From: Sulfitobacter albidus
GTDB lineage: Bacteria; Pseudomonadota; Alphaproteobacteria; Rhodobacterales; Rhodobacteraceae
DNA length: 64,000 bases
Reading direction: 5' to 3'
Assembly: GCF_018200035.1 (NCBI RefSeq)
Contig: NZ_CP073581.1
Coordinates: forward strand, 616,501-680,500
Under the pieces are notes generated by a model. That model ran no database searches. It saw only the letters and a list, made by a program, of their open reading frames with translations, and was not told where the DNA came from. Both the position numbers and the translations under genes were made by a program. Below, one piece after another: positions 9,551 through 17,999 of this stretch. The stretch's first letter is position 1. Every line of letters starts with the position of its first letter.

Positions 9551-10221
9551 GTGTCGATCCAGTCTAGGATGTCGCCGGTGCTGGCGCGGTCGGTGCGAAA
9601 GCCGTTGGCAGGGTGGTCGGGATCGGCGTAGCCCAGCGAGATCGCGCAGAGGATCAGGCGGTCATCCGCGATGTCCAGAGCGCCCCGCAGGAGTGGCGCG
9701 TAGGCGGCGATGGCGGCCTGCGGGATCGTGGAAATGCCCCGCGCGGTGGCGGCAAGCGTAAAGGCGGTGACAAAGCCGCCGGTGTCCATCGCGCCGTAAG
9801 CGCCAAGCTCTGCCGGGGAGTGGATGATGGCGACGTGTGGCGCGCCAAAGAAGCTGTAGTTTTGCAGCATCTGTTTCAACCGCCCGACCCGGTCGGATTT
9901 CTCGATACCGACGGCATCGTAGAGCTGGAAGCCGCAGGTGCGGCGGCGCTCCGCGTAGGCGCCGCTGTATTTGCTTGGCCAGTCGAGGTCGGGTTGGGGC
10001 GGGGTGCCGGTGGTGGCCGCCTCGGTCAGCAGGCTGCGCAGGCGTTCGGTGCCGTCACCGCGGGTGAGCGAGACCTGCCACGGCTGCGCGTTGCACCACG
10101 AGGGTACGTGGCGCGCGGCCTCGACGATGGCGCGCAGATCGGCCTCGGGCACGGGATCGGGCAGGAAGCCCCGGCAGGAGTAGCGGTTTTGCAGCGTGTC
10201 GAGCAGGGCATCGTAGGACAT
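9547..10221 (-). CDS. Nitroreductase-family flavoprotein
   Basis: A 224-residue FMN-dependent NAD(P)H oxidoreductase. The N-terminus [13 protein letters not shown] and the following [13 protein letters not shown] are the FMN-phosphate and substrate-pocket segments of nitroreductases. [13 protein letters not shown] and [17 protein letters not shown] are the usual C-terminal FMN contacts. The substrate is unknown. It starts 4 bases after the stop of the zinc-ribbon gene and overlaps dtd, so it is probably cotranscribed with both. Confidence 0.9.
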   Translation of the reverse strand: MSYDALLDTLQNRYSCRGFLPDPVPEADLRAIVEAARHVPSWCNAQPWQVSLTRGDGTERLRSLLTEAATTGTPPQPDLDWPSKYSGAYAERRRTCGFQLYDAVGIEKSDRVGRLKQMLQNYSFFGAPHVAIIHSPAELGAYGAMDTGGFVTAFTLAATARGISTIPQAAIAAYAPLLRGALDIADDRLILCAISLGYADPDHPANGFRTDRASTGDILDWIDT

Positions 10222-10225
10222 GGGC

Positions 10226-11331
10226 TCAGCCTCCGGCGGCGATGGCGAAACCCACGGCGCCCGCGACCAGCGCGCCGAGGATCACGGCCACGGCGATCTT
10301 GATCCTGGAATAGGGGCGTTCGCCCTGCACGCGGCCCGTGCGGCCGTTCACGACAAAGCGGTAGCTTTTGCCGTTGTAGCGGTAGGCGGCGAGCCAGACC
10401 GGCAGCAGGATGTGTTTGAAGGTCATGGCACTTAGGTCCACATCCATGGCGTGGATGCGCTGGCGGTCGCCGCCGATGTCGAAGCGTACGTCACGGGCGA
10501 TCATCGCCTCCATGCGTTCCTTGGCCTCGGAAAACCCGTCGTCGAGGCTGACGCTGTAGCCTTCGGCGCGGAAACCGGCGAGGTATTCGGGGTATAGGGT
10601 TCTAACGCGGACAGATCCCATGGCTCCAGCGCGTCGGTAAAGCGTTTGGGCAAGCTGCGTGAGCCCAGCACCAGCACATCGTCGAAGAACCGCATGACGC
10701 GGCCCGATACGGGGCGCCAACGCACCTTGGGCACGCGGACTTGCTGGCGTTTGCCGTCACGCACCACGGTGCGGGTTTCATAGTAGACGGTGCCTCGTTC
10801 GCCGCTGTAGCGGGTGTCGCTTTGCGCGTCGTAGGTCCAGTAGGGCACGTAGATCCCGCTCATCGCGCGGCCCTTGCGGGCGTAGGCCTGCAACCCCGAG
10901 GGCGCGAACCACAGGCTGCCGAGCCAGTCCGACATCGCGTCGCGCGCGACTTCTTCTGTGAGGGCAAAGGGCAGCACGGCGCGGGGTTTGATGTGGCGGT
11001 GCGTGCCGGTGTCGACCACCACGGGCGTGGCGCAGAACGGGCATTCGGCGGCGTGGGCGGAGGCGTCGAATTCCACCTGTGCCGCGCAATTGGGGCAGGT
11101 GGTGACGCGGGTTTCCTCCATCTCGGCGGCGTCGAGATCCTGCGCCAATCCGCGCCGCAGGTCCTGTTCGGCGATCTGGCCTGCGGCACTCCACGGGGTG
11201 CCGATGGGTTCTTCATTGCCGCAGTGGTCGCATTTGAGCCGCTCTGCCCCCGGATCGTAGCGCAGGTCAGACCCGCAGGTATCACAGGGAAAGCGGTGCT
11301 CTTGCACGGGGGCGGGGGTGTCGGACAGCAA
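10226..11331 (-). pseudogene. Zinc-ribbon membrane protein (often misnamed primosomal protein N'), frameshifted
   Basis: The two halves sit in different frames. The first, from a TTG start at 11331, has two zinc ribbons (CDTC..CDHC and CPNC..CPFC), then YVPYWTYDAQ and SRSLPKRFTDALEPWDLSALEPY. The second continues PEYLAGFRAEGYSVSL and ends with a C-terminal membrane helix. Adding one base to the G-run at 10589-10592 joins them into one reading of about 368 residues, ending EPYTPEYLAGF across the joint. This is the usual TFIIB-type zinc-ribbon protein that accompanies SPFH proteins in this group. With no other damage, the break may be a homopolymer sequencing error. Function is unknown. Confidence 0.75.
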
Positions 11332-11395
11332 TGGGGGGCCTCGCGGGTCAGCTCGCCCTTACAATGGCGTCTGCGCGGGCCGGGTCAAGGCCGCG

Positions 11396-11946
11396 TCACA
11401 GGAAGCGGTGCAGGAAGCGTGGGGCCATGATCCGCAGCGCGTTGTCGCGCAGGGCGATGTGGCGCCAGATATGAAAACCCGCGTGAAAGGCGATGACCGC
11501 GCCCAGCAGGTAGAATTGGTAGATATGCAGCGTACCGATCAGCTCATTCGCGGCTTTCCAGCCCATGGGGGCGCGATGGGCAGCCACAGCCCGGCCTTGA
11601 GCTGCACCATCGACGTGAGCCCCAGCAGGAAGCCGCCAAGCGCCACCAGAAACAGCCCCCACACGATGGTGAGATGCAGCGGGCGGTGGATGCGGCGCGC
11701 CCAGCCTTGCAGCTTGGGGCCGGGGCGCGAGGCGAGGCCGCGGCGCATGGTCTCGGCCGTCCACCACAGGCAGAGCGAGACAAACACCAGCGCCAGATTG
11801 GAATGCAGCGCAAACCAGCCGCGCCCCATCGGCACGACCATGTCAGGGGTCACGATCACGAACCAGATGAACAGCGGGATCATCACGGCGTGCACGACCT
11901 TGAGCGTGGTGCGGCGGGAGGGAAGATGGCGGGCGAGGCGGTGCAT
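11396..11946 (-). pseudogene. Cytochrome b561-like membrane protein, frameshifted
   Basis: A membrane protein with about four helices and conserved histidines: VVHAVMIPLFIWFVIVTPDM, GWFALHSNLALVFV, HRPLHLTIVWGLFLVALGGF and YLLGAVIAFHAGFHIW. The reading frame changes in the C-run read from 11567-11571. One added base joins LWLPIAPP to MGWKAANELIGTL, giving about 183 residues. I chose ATG 11946; a TTG at 11982 would add 12 residues. It lies between the zinc-ribbon and orphan genes on the same strand. A di-haem b561-type electron-transfer role is inferred only from the helix and histidine pattern. Confidence 0.65.
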
Positions 11947-11985
11947 GGGATAGATACGGAGAGCGCGGCGGCTGAGTTTCAAGTT

Positions 11986-12495
11986 TTACTGGTCGGACGG
12001 TTCAGCCGGAAAAGGACTAACGGGCACAAGTTCGGGATCGATTGAGAGTATTGCCCCCGGAAGTGTTTCGGGTACGCGCGCAGGATCGAATGAGAATGTT
12101 GCGCCCGGAGGCGTTGCGGGTACGCTCGCGGGATCGATCTCGAACGATGTGGTCCAGAGTGCGGTCTGACCAGCTATCAGCGCCTCTCTCGCTTCACCGA
12201 TGATCTTTACCTTCGCCGCGTCGTTAATTGTATCAACGGCCCAGCTTCGCAGTGCGCGCTCTGCCGGGGAGAACTGATCAGCGGCGGATTGATTGTTGAG
12301 AACTCCGACTGCGATGCCGATCAGTTGCACGTTGGTACGCTCCGCTGCCGCCATGTCGGGCAGATAGCTGCGAATGACGGGGGCCGCAACGCCGCTGAGC
12401 AGAGTTGCAAGACCGATCAATGACGCAAGGGCGATATTACTCATATCGCGTTTCGGATGGTCTGGCGTAAGCGCTGGCTCCGACGAGTCGCTCAC
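11986..12495 (-). CDS. Orphan membrane-anchored protein with three C-terminal repeats
   Basis: About 169 residues from GTG 12495, or about 152 from ATG 12444 (MSNIALASLIG). I do not recognise the family. An N-terminal hydrophobic helix (IALASLIGLATLLSGVAAPV) is followed by a polar region. The C-terminus has three imperfect 16-residue repeats: FEIDPASVPATPPGAT, FSFDPARVPETLPGAI and LSIDPELVPVSPFPAE. Base composition looks less GC-rich than its neighbours, which suggests a recent arrival. As sequenced, its frame is fused to the end of the SPFH gene. Restoring one base at 12513-12516 separates them, with the GTG lying a few bases after the SPFH stop. Confidence 0.55.
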   Translation of the reverse strand: MSDSSEPALTPDHPKRDMSNIALASLIGLATLLSGVAAPVIRSYLPDMAAAERTNVQLIGIAVGVLNNQSAADQFSPAERALRSWAVDTINDAAKVKIIGEAREALIAGQTALWTTSFEIDPASVPATPPGATFSFDPARVPETLPGAILSIDPELVPVSPFPAEPSDQ

Positions 12496-12499
12496 CGCC

Positions 12500-13605
12500 T
12501 CATACCCCCGGCGGGGCGGGGGGAGCACGGTGAAGAGTTGCGCAAGCTCGGTCACGTCTTCGGCGCGCATCCAGCCGTCCTGGCCCGGTGTCCAGACATA
12601 GGTTTCGCGGGTCAGGCCGCCTTCGGTGGCCATGCGGCCCAGACGCGCCTTGGAGAACGGGCCTTTGGTCGCGCCGCCTTCGGCGATATGCCAGACGTGC
12701 TCGACCGGTGGCGGGGCGGTGGGGCGGCGCTGCGCGCGGCGGGGCAGCGCCCCACGGGCCTTGCGCGGCGGCCGCCTGCGCGCCCATCTGCATGCCCAGA
12801 CCGGCGCCAAGCCCGGTCTGGATCGCCGCCGATGCGGCGCCGTCGCGGCCAAGGGCTTCGGCGGTCTGGAACTGCGTGTATTCGTTGAGATTGCCGATCA
12901 CCCCCATGGAGGAGCGTTTGTCCATGACCTCTTCGACCGCCGGGGCAGGGAGATGTTTTCGATATAGAGCTCGGGCATCCCCAGCCCGTATTCGGCGATC
13001 GTCGCGGCGATCTCTTTGCCCACCAGCTGGCCCAGCTCGCGCGTGTTGGCGGCCATGTCGAGCACGGGGATCTGCGCGCGCGCGATGGTGCGCGAGAATT
13101 CCTGCACGATGATGTTGCGGATCTGGTAGCTGATCTCGTCCATGGTGAATTCGCCGTCGGTACCCACGATCTCGCGCAGAAAGACCGCCGGATCGGCCAC
13201 GCGGATCGCATAGGTGCCAAAGGCGCGCAGGCGCACGGGGCCGAATTCGGGGTCGCGCACGATCACCGGGTTCTTTGTGCCCCACTTGAGGTCATTGAAC
13301 CTGGTGGTGTTGACGAAATAGACCTCGGATTTGAACGGGCTTTTGAAGCCGTGATCCCAATGCTGCAACGTCGTCAGGATCGGCATGTTGTTCGTCTCGA
13401 GCATATAGAGCCCGGGGGTGAAGACGTCCGCCAGCTGCCCCTCATGCACGAATACCGCTGCCTGACCCTCGCGCACGGTCAGCTTGGCGCCGTATTTGAT
13501 GGCGTGGCCCTGACGTTCGAAACGCGACACGATGGTGTCGCGGGTATCGTCGGTCCAGTGGATGACGTCGATGAATTCACCGGAGAGGAAGTCGAAGATG
13601 CTCAT
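12500..13605 (-). pseudogene. SPFH-domain protein with C-terminal GYF_2 domain, frameshifted
   Basis: Begins MSIFDFLSGEFIDVI behind a good ribosome site (AAGGA, 8 bases). The SPFH/band-7 domain covers about 25-235, and family members are often labelled virion core protein-like. Then come a linker (MGVIGNLNEYTQFQTAEALG), a proline-rich stretch and a GYF_2/DUF4339-type domain (HVWHIAEGGATKGPF .. WTPGQDGWMRAEDV). Four missing bases in G/C runs explain all frame changes: one at 12942-12945, two among 12713-12716 and 12721-12724, one at 12513-12516. The repaired protein is about 369 residues and ends PPPPPGV. SPFH proteins scaffold membrane microdomains; the GYF_2 end probably binds proline-rich partners. 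Confidence 0.75.
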
Positions 13606-13694
13606 GGCGTGTTCCTTTTGCGCGTTGACGCAAGAGTATGTGGCAGGACGTGGGTTATCAAGGTGGCGCTGAGGGGGCGGCGCCGTGCGGACGC

Positions 13695-14258
13695 TCAGGA
13701 CGCGCGGCTCAACATCGACCTCAGAGCATCGTCAAAACGCGCGGGGGCGTTTTCGGCGCGCGCTGACAGCTGCGCGCCCTCCAGAAGGGCAAGCGTCGCG
13801 GCGGCCTCGGCTGCGGGATCTGCGACGTCGGCAATCGTGCCGTCCGTTTGCGCAAGGCGAAACACCGCCTCGATCCAATCGCGCATCATCGTGCGAAACG
13901 CGCCCAGCTGGCCTGCGACCTGCGTGGAAAGGCTTTCGCGGCTGATCGAGAACGCGACGCACAGGCACACCCTTTGCGCGTCACCGTGCGCCAGCCGGTA
14001 GCAATCGATCAGGGCGATCAGACGGGCCGATGCCGTGCCATGCCGCGCGTCGATCTGCGCACAGATCTCGGCAAAGCTTTCGTGATAGCGGCTCATCAAC
14101 GCCGCCGAGAGGTCGGCCTTGCTGGGGAAATGGTAGTGGATGCTTGCCGTTCGGATGCCCACGTCCCTGGCCATATCGGCATAGCTGAAACCGTCAAAGC
14201 CACGGCTGCGCGCCGCGCGTTCGGCTGAATCGAGCAGGGCGGTCTTGCGATCAGGCAT
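13695..14258 (-). CDS. TetR-family transcriptional regulator
   Basis: A 187-residue repressor. The N-terminal helix-turn-helix is clear: RGFDGFSYADMARDVGIRTA followed by SIHYHFPSKADL. The C-terminal ligand domain is unremarkable. ATG 14258 gives an 8-base overlap with the FAD oxidase stop. ATGs at 14279 and 14300 are also in frame and would lengthen the N-terminus. It is the last gene of the GST-cupin-oxidase-TetR cassette and probably represses it, perhaps through the inverted repeat upstream of the GST gene. The inducer is unknown. Confidence 0.88.
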   Translation of the reverse strand: MPDRKTALLDSAERAARSRGFDGFSYADMARDVGIRTASIHYHFPSKADLSAALMSRYHESFAEICAQIDARHGTASARLIALIDCYRLAHGDAQRVCLCVAFSISRESLSTQVAGQLGAFRTMMRDWIEAVFRLAQTDGTIADVADPAAEAAATLALLEGAQLSARAENAPARFDDALRSMLSRAS

Positions 14259-15326
14259 GGTTCGGGCTTTGCGCGACATGGTGCACTCTTGATAGGACAT
14301 CTTCGGCGGCTTCCAAAGCGCCTTCGAGGTATCCGCCGAAGTGCGCCGCCGTCTCCGTACCGCCAAAAAGCAACCGGCCACCCCACAGGCCGCGCATCGC
14401 GTCGGGCAGGCCGTAGCGGGGATGGGACGTGAGTGGCGCCCGATCGGCGTCGGTTGCGGTGTAGGGATCCGCGGCCCAGTCCTTGAGATGCAGCGCGCGG
14501 GGCGCGGCGGCCTGCGGCCCAAACAGGCGCACAAGCTGCGCGGTCACGGCCTGTTCCAGTGCCGCGCGGTCGTGTCTGTGATCGGGTGGGACGCCGATAA
14601 AGCCAAACAGCGCGCAGGGTCCGTCGCGCGCGGGGGACGCATCGTGGATCTCGACCATCGGGCCACGTCTGCTCATCGCGTCGCCGGACAGGCCCTGGTC
14701 CCGCCAGAAAGGGGTATCAAAGACCGCGACAGCCTTGGCCTGTCCGGCCATCCACGTGGCACAAGTGGTCATCGCCGTGATCGTAGGGACCGGCAAGGCA
14801 GGCGCAAACTCAAGCTGGGCCGCGAGACGCGGCGGCAGAGCCAACACGAGCTGCCGTGCCGTCATGACGCGGCCCGAGGCAAGTGTGACGGTGATCGCGT
14901 CGATTGAGGCCTCCAGCTGTCGGACGGGGCTGTTCAGGTGCAACCTGTCCGAAGGTAAATCCTGCGCGATGGCCTCGGTGAGGCGGCTCAGCCCCCCGCC
15001 AGCCTGAAGGCACCCTGCAGACCCGCGGGGCCATGGCCGCGATGCACCTGACCGCGCGCATCCTCGATCATCATCGCGCCCGGGGCGTATTGATCGAACG
15101 CCTCCAGCCCGTACTCAGCGATCATCGCGGCCATGCGTGGCTGACCGGACCAGAACCACGCAGGCCCCAGATCAAAGCCCGCGTCGGCGGTCTTGGCCGT
15201 GGCGATCCGCCCGCCGACCCGCGCACGCGCCTCGACCAGCTGAAAGTCCCGCGCCTGTGCGGACAGGGCGCGCGCTAGCGCCAGACCGCACAGCCCGGCG
15301 CCAACGATCAGTATGTCGGTGTGCAT
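14251..15326 (-). pseudogene. FAD-dependent amine oxidase-like oxidoreductase, frameshifted
   Basis: The N-terminal half starts MHTDILIVGAGLCGLAL, a Rossmann GxGxxG FAD site, followed by VGGRIATAKTADAG and DLGPAWFWSGQPRM. It stops early after RLAGG. The other half, in the next frame, runs from LSRLTEAIAQDLPSD to LLFGGTETAAHFGGYLEGAL, the flavin-binding end of flavin monoamine oxidases. One extra base in the C-run at 14992-14997 joins them into about 358 residues with no other defect. The substrate is unknown. The neighbouring GST and cupin genes suggest detoxification of an electrophile or amine. Confidence 0.75.
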
Positions 15327-15492
15327 CCCGCCCCCCCGCCGATGGCTGTGCCGACCGCGTGGCAGCGCCCGGCCTGATCCGAGCACAGGTACCGGGTGCG
15401 CAACCGCCGTGGCGAACGCGGTTTTGCCGCGCGATCCGGAAAGCGGACCACGACGAGCCCCCGCAGAGGACAGAAGCGCGCGCGCACCACGC

Positions 15493-16161
15493 TCAGACCG
15501 CCGGCGGCTTGGCGAAAGGCAGATGGCCGGTTTTCATCCAGACGCGCGCGCCGTCGGGGCCGGCCGTCAGGGCGAGCGGCGCGCCTTCTGGCAGGCGCAA
15601 CCATGATCCACGGCGCAGCGCCGCGTCACCTTCGCGGGCGGATCCGTCGATCATCAACAGCTCGATCCCGCCCGGATCTGACACCTGCAGTGTGGCGCCC
15701 GCGTCCAGATGCGCGTAGCGCACGGTTTCGCGGGCGTCCTGGTGCAGCACAGTCTGGGCGACGCCGTCCGTGGCGGCGCCCAACTCTGCTGCCATATCCT
15801 TGCGGAACTGGGTGCGGTCGTCGGGGTCGAATTGCCAGAGCTTTACAAAGATCGTGCAGCCCGGCGCGGAGCCGGGGGTGTGGCGGCTGGTCGGCGGATT
15901 GCGCACGTAGGTGCCGGCGGGGAAATCTCCGTGCTCGTCCTGAAAAACACCGTCGAGCACGATGAATTCTTCCCCGCCCGAATGGGTGTGCGCCGAGAAT
16001 TTGCTTTCTGGCGCGTAGCGCACGATCGTGGTGGCGCGGGCCACCTCGCCGCCGATCCGGTCCAGCATCCGGCGATCGACGCCGGGCATCGGCGAGGCTT
16101 GCCAGTCGACGCTGTCCGAATGAACGAGCACGCGCCGGGTGAAATCTGCATTCAGTTCCAT
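15493..16161 (-). CDS. ChrR-like cupin-domain protein
   Basis: A 222-residue two-cupin protein. The first cupin (about 20-115) has the metal-site pattern [16 protein letters not shown] then [13 protein letters not shown] and SRHTPGS, as in the ChrR anti-sigma cupin family. The second half ([15 protein letters not shown] onward) is a weaker cupin. There is no zinc-binding anti-sigma N-terminus, so an anti-sigma role is not supported. It begins 33 bases after the GST stop and precedes the oxidase gene, so it probably belongs to the same transcript. It may bind or oxidise a small molecule. Confidence 0.82.
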   Translation of the reverse strand: MELNADFTRRVLVHSDSVDWQASPMPGVDRRMLDRIGGEVARATTIVRYAPESKFSAHTHSGGEEFIVLDGVFQDEHGDFPAGTYVRNPPTSRHTPGSAPGCTIFVKLWQFDPDDRTQFRKDMAAELGAATDGVAQTVLHQDARETVRYAHLDAGATLQVSDPGGIELLMIDGSAREGDAALRRGSWLRLPEGAPLALTAGPDGARVWMKTGHLPFAKPPAV

Positions 16162-16194
16162 GGTATGGATCCTTTCCTGAGGCCGGGGCGGCGC

Positions 16195-16815
16195 CTAACC
16201 CGCGACGCTTGGCCGTGCGGCGACTTTCGCCCGCCACGCCTGCAGATTTTCGAGACCGGCGGGAATTTCGACCTTGGCGAAATCGGCAAAGGCGAGGCCT
16301 GCAAAGGCCGTGATATCCGCGACGGAAAACGCATCTCCGGCAAGATAGTCGTTCTGGGCCAGCACGTCATCCAGATAGCTCATGGTCTGTGCGGCGACCG
16401 CTTTGCGACGGGTGCCCCATTCCGGGCATTGATCGGTTTCAAGGTCGGGACCAAGGCCGGGGGTGGCGTGGTGGAAATAGTCCCCGACCGCATTCAGCAG
16501 CCCGGATTCGGCGCGCAGATTCATCATCGCGATCCGCGCACGTTCTTTCGGCCCCGACCCCATGAGCGAGGGACCGTCAAAAGTGCCGTCGATATATTCG
16601 GTGATGGCCGTACACTGGGAGATATGGCTGCCGTCGTCGAGTTCGAGACAGGGCACGACTGCATCGGGGTTTTTCTGGCGAAACGCTTCTGTGCGGTGCT
16701 CGCCGCCCATCACGTCAACCGGGATGAACGCGACCCTGTCGAGCGCGCCTTTCTCGGCAAGCGCGATGCGGACGCGGGCGGGGTTGGGGAAACCTTCGGT
16801 ATCGTAGATTTTCAT
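16195..16815 (-). CDS. Glutathione S-transferase
   Basis: A 206-residue cytosolic enzyme that conjugates glutathione to electrophiles. The thioredoxin-like N-terminal domain starts MKIYDTEGFPNPARVRIALAEK and contains the glutathione-site motif NPDAVVPCLELDDG followed by ISQCTAITEYID. The helical C-terminal domain contains GDAFSVADITAFAG, the family N-capping segment. ATG 16815 is preferred because AAAGG lies 7 bases upstream; longer in-frame starts exist. It is the first gene of the cassette. The probable operator lies about 40-55 bases upstream. Confidence 0.92.
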   Translation of the reverse strand: MKIYDTEGFPNPARVRIALAEKGALDRVAFIPVDVMGGEHRTEAFRQKNPDAVVPCLELDDGSHISQCTAITEYIDGTFDGPSLMGSGPKERARIAMMNLRAESGLLNAVGDYFHHATPGLGPDLETDQCPEWGTRRKAVAAQTMSYLDDVLAQNDYLAGDAFSVADITAFAGLAFADFAKVEIPAGLENLQAWRAKVAARPSVAG

Positions 16816-16853
16816 GGCGGACCTTTCATCGGTATGGGTGAATGTGAATCTAT

Positions 16854-16871
16854 CTACTACTTGGTAGGTAC
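16854..16871. promoter_or_regulatory. Candidate TetR operator upstream of the GST gene
   Basis: CTAC-TTG-GTAG (16857-16867) is an inverted repeat within a longer run of TAC/GTA-like half-sites, about 40-55 bases upstream of the GST start. The position suits a repressor site, and a TetR gene ends the same cassette. The match is short, so this is tentative. Confidence 0.35.
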
Positions 16872-16960
16872 GTTTCGCAAGGAAGATATTCGAATCTTCG
16901 CGCATCTTCACGTGGTCGTGACAGCGGTCGCTTTGAAACGCTCGGAAAGGGGGGAGACGC

Positions 16961-16984
16961 GCGCGGCGAGAATCCTCGCCGCGC
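16961..16984 (-). terminator. Strong GC hairpin after the DUF2927 gene
   Basis: A perfect 10-base stem GCGCGGCGAG / CTCGCCGCGC with a 4-base loop, about 55 bases after the DUF2927 stop. There is no T-run. It probably marks the end of the XpaC-TelA-DUF2927 transcript and separates it from the GST cassette. Confidence 0.45.
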
Positions 16985-17037
16985 AGTGACGGGGTGCGCA
17001 GACGGCGACGGCGCGGCCTTTGGCCGGGGGCGATCCG

Positions 17038-17994
17038 CTAGACGGGCCCTGCGCCGGTAAGCTCTGCCGCGATTGCCTGCACGGTCGCGCGTGCTTCATC
17101 GGCGGTCATGCCCGGGCGCAGGCGCGGATCGTAGAGCATTTTCAACAGCAATTCATCGTGGCGGGTGAGCAACGCGAATTCATCGTCATCGTTAAAGATC
17201 GAGGGCCGCGCGGTGGGGCTGTCGTTGGCAAGGCCCATGCCCTGCGCCAGTTCTTCGTGGATGCACGACAGGCGCAGCAAGCCGGGATTTTCCGCGCGGA
17301 TCACGGCCACGGCGGCGGTATAGGTGTTGGCGTCTGCGCCGGCCGCGTAGGCGGCGACGGCGCAATAGGTGTCGCGGCGCAGCGTCACAAAGGGGGCAAG
17401 GCTGGCGGCGGTGATGCCCGGCACGCGGGCGGCGGCCTGTGTCAGCGCCTCGGCGCGGTCATCCTCACCCGCGATGATGACGATGAAATTGGGCCGACCG
17501 CCAAGACTGACGGGATGGCCTGTCACGCGCGCCAGTCGCGCCGCGTAGCCGCGTACGGCGGCGGTGTCGGAGCTGCGTTCGGACGGCGGGATCTGATCGC
17601 CAAAGATCACCTGCATCCGCACGGGACCCTCCCAGCGGCGCAGCGGGCTGGCCCCGCCCCGGCCCGAAAAGCTGCCGTCGTACTCGTTGAAAAACGCGAT
17701 CTGCTCGAAATTCCGCGCCAGCATGGTCGCGGTAAAGGGGGTGTCGGAACCGCCCCCGTCGCGGCGCAGCAATCCCTGGCCCAGTTGCGCACGCTGGACG
17801 GAATTGAGATAGCTGCGCAGCTCTGCGCTGGCTTGCGAGGTGGGGCGCGCGACCTGCGGAGGCTCGGGCGCGGGGGCGGGGCGGTCGGGCCGCTCGACGG
17901 GTTTGAGCGTCGGCTCGACGGGGGCGACATCCGCGCAGCCCGCGAGCAAAACGCCCAGACACAGCGCCGCCCCGATATGTCTTGCGCCCCGCAT
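17038..17994 (-). CDS. DUF2927-domain lipoprotein
   Basis: A 318-residue predicted lipoprotein. The start MRGARHIGAALCLGVLLAGC is a lipobox signal with the cysteine at residue 20. A proline-rich linker follows (about 25-50), then the DUF2927 domain, which includes IRAENPGLLRLSCIHEELAQ and MGLANDSPTARPSIFNDDDE. The HEELAQ motif and its flanking asparagine and aspartates resemble a zincin metalloprotease site, but this is inference. It starts 5 bases after the TelA stop, in one operon with TelA and XpaC. Its function in the envelope is unknown. Confidence 0.85.
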   Translation of the reverse strand: MRGARHIGAALCLGVLLAGCADVAPVEPTLKPVERPDRPAPAPEPPQVARPTSQASAELRSYLNSVQRAQLGQGLLRRDGGGSDTPFTATMLARNFEQIAFFNEYDGSFSGRGGASPLRRWEGPVRMQVIFGDQIPPSERSSDTAAVRGYAARLARVTGHPVSLGGRPNFIVIIAGEDDRAEALTQAAARVPGITAASLAPFVTLRRDTYCAVAAYAAGADANTYTAAVAVIRAENPGLLRLSCIHEELAQGMGLANDSPTARPSIFNDDDEFALLTRHDELLLKMLYDPRLRPGMTADEARATVQAIAAELTGAGPV

Positions 17995-17999
17995 CGCGA

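Noticed and set aside
15308-15490. 60-residue reading with four cysteines between the cupin and oxidase genes
   Set aside because: Starts with GTG without a clear ribosome site, Arg/Pro-rich, and overlaps the oxidase start; no known family, so not supported.
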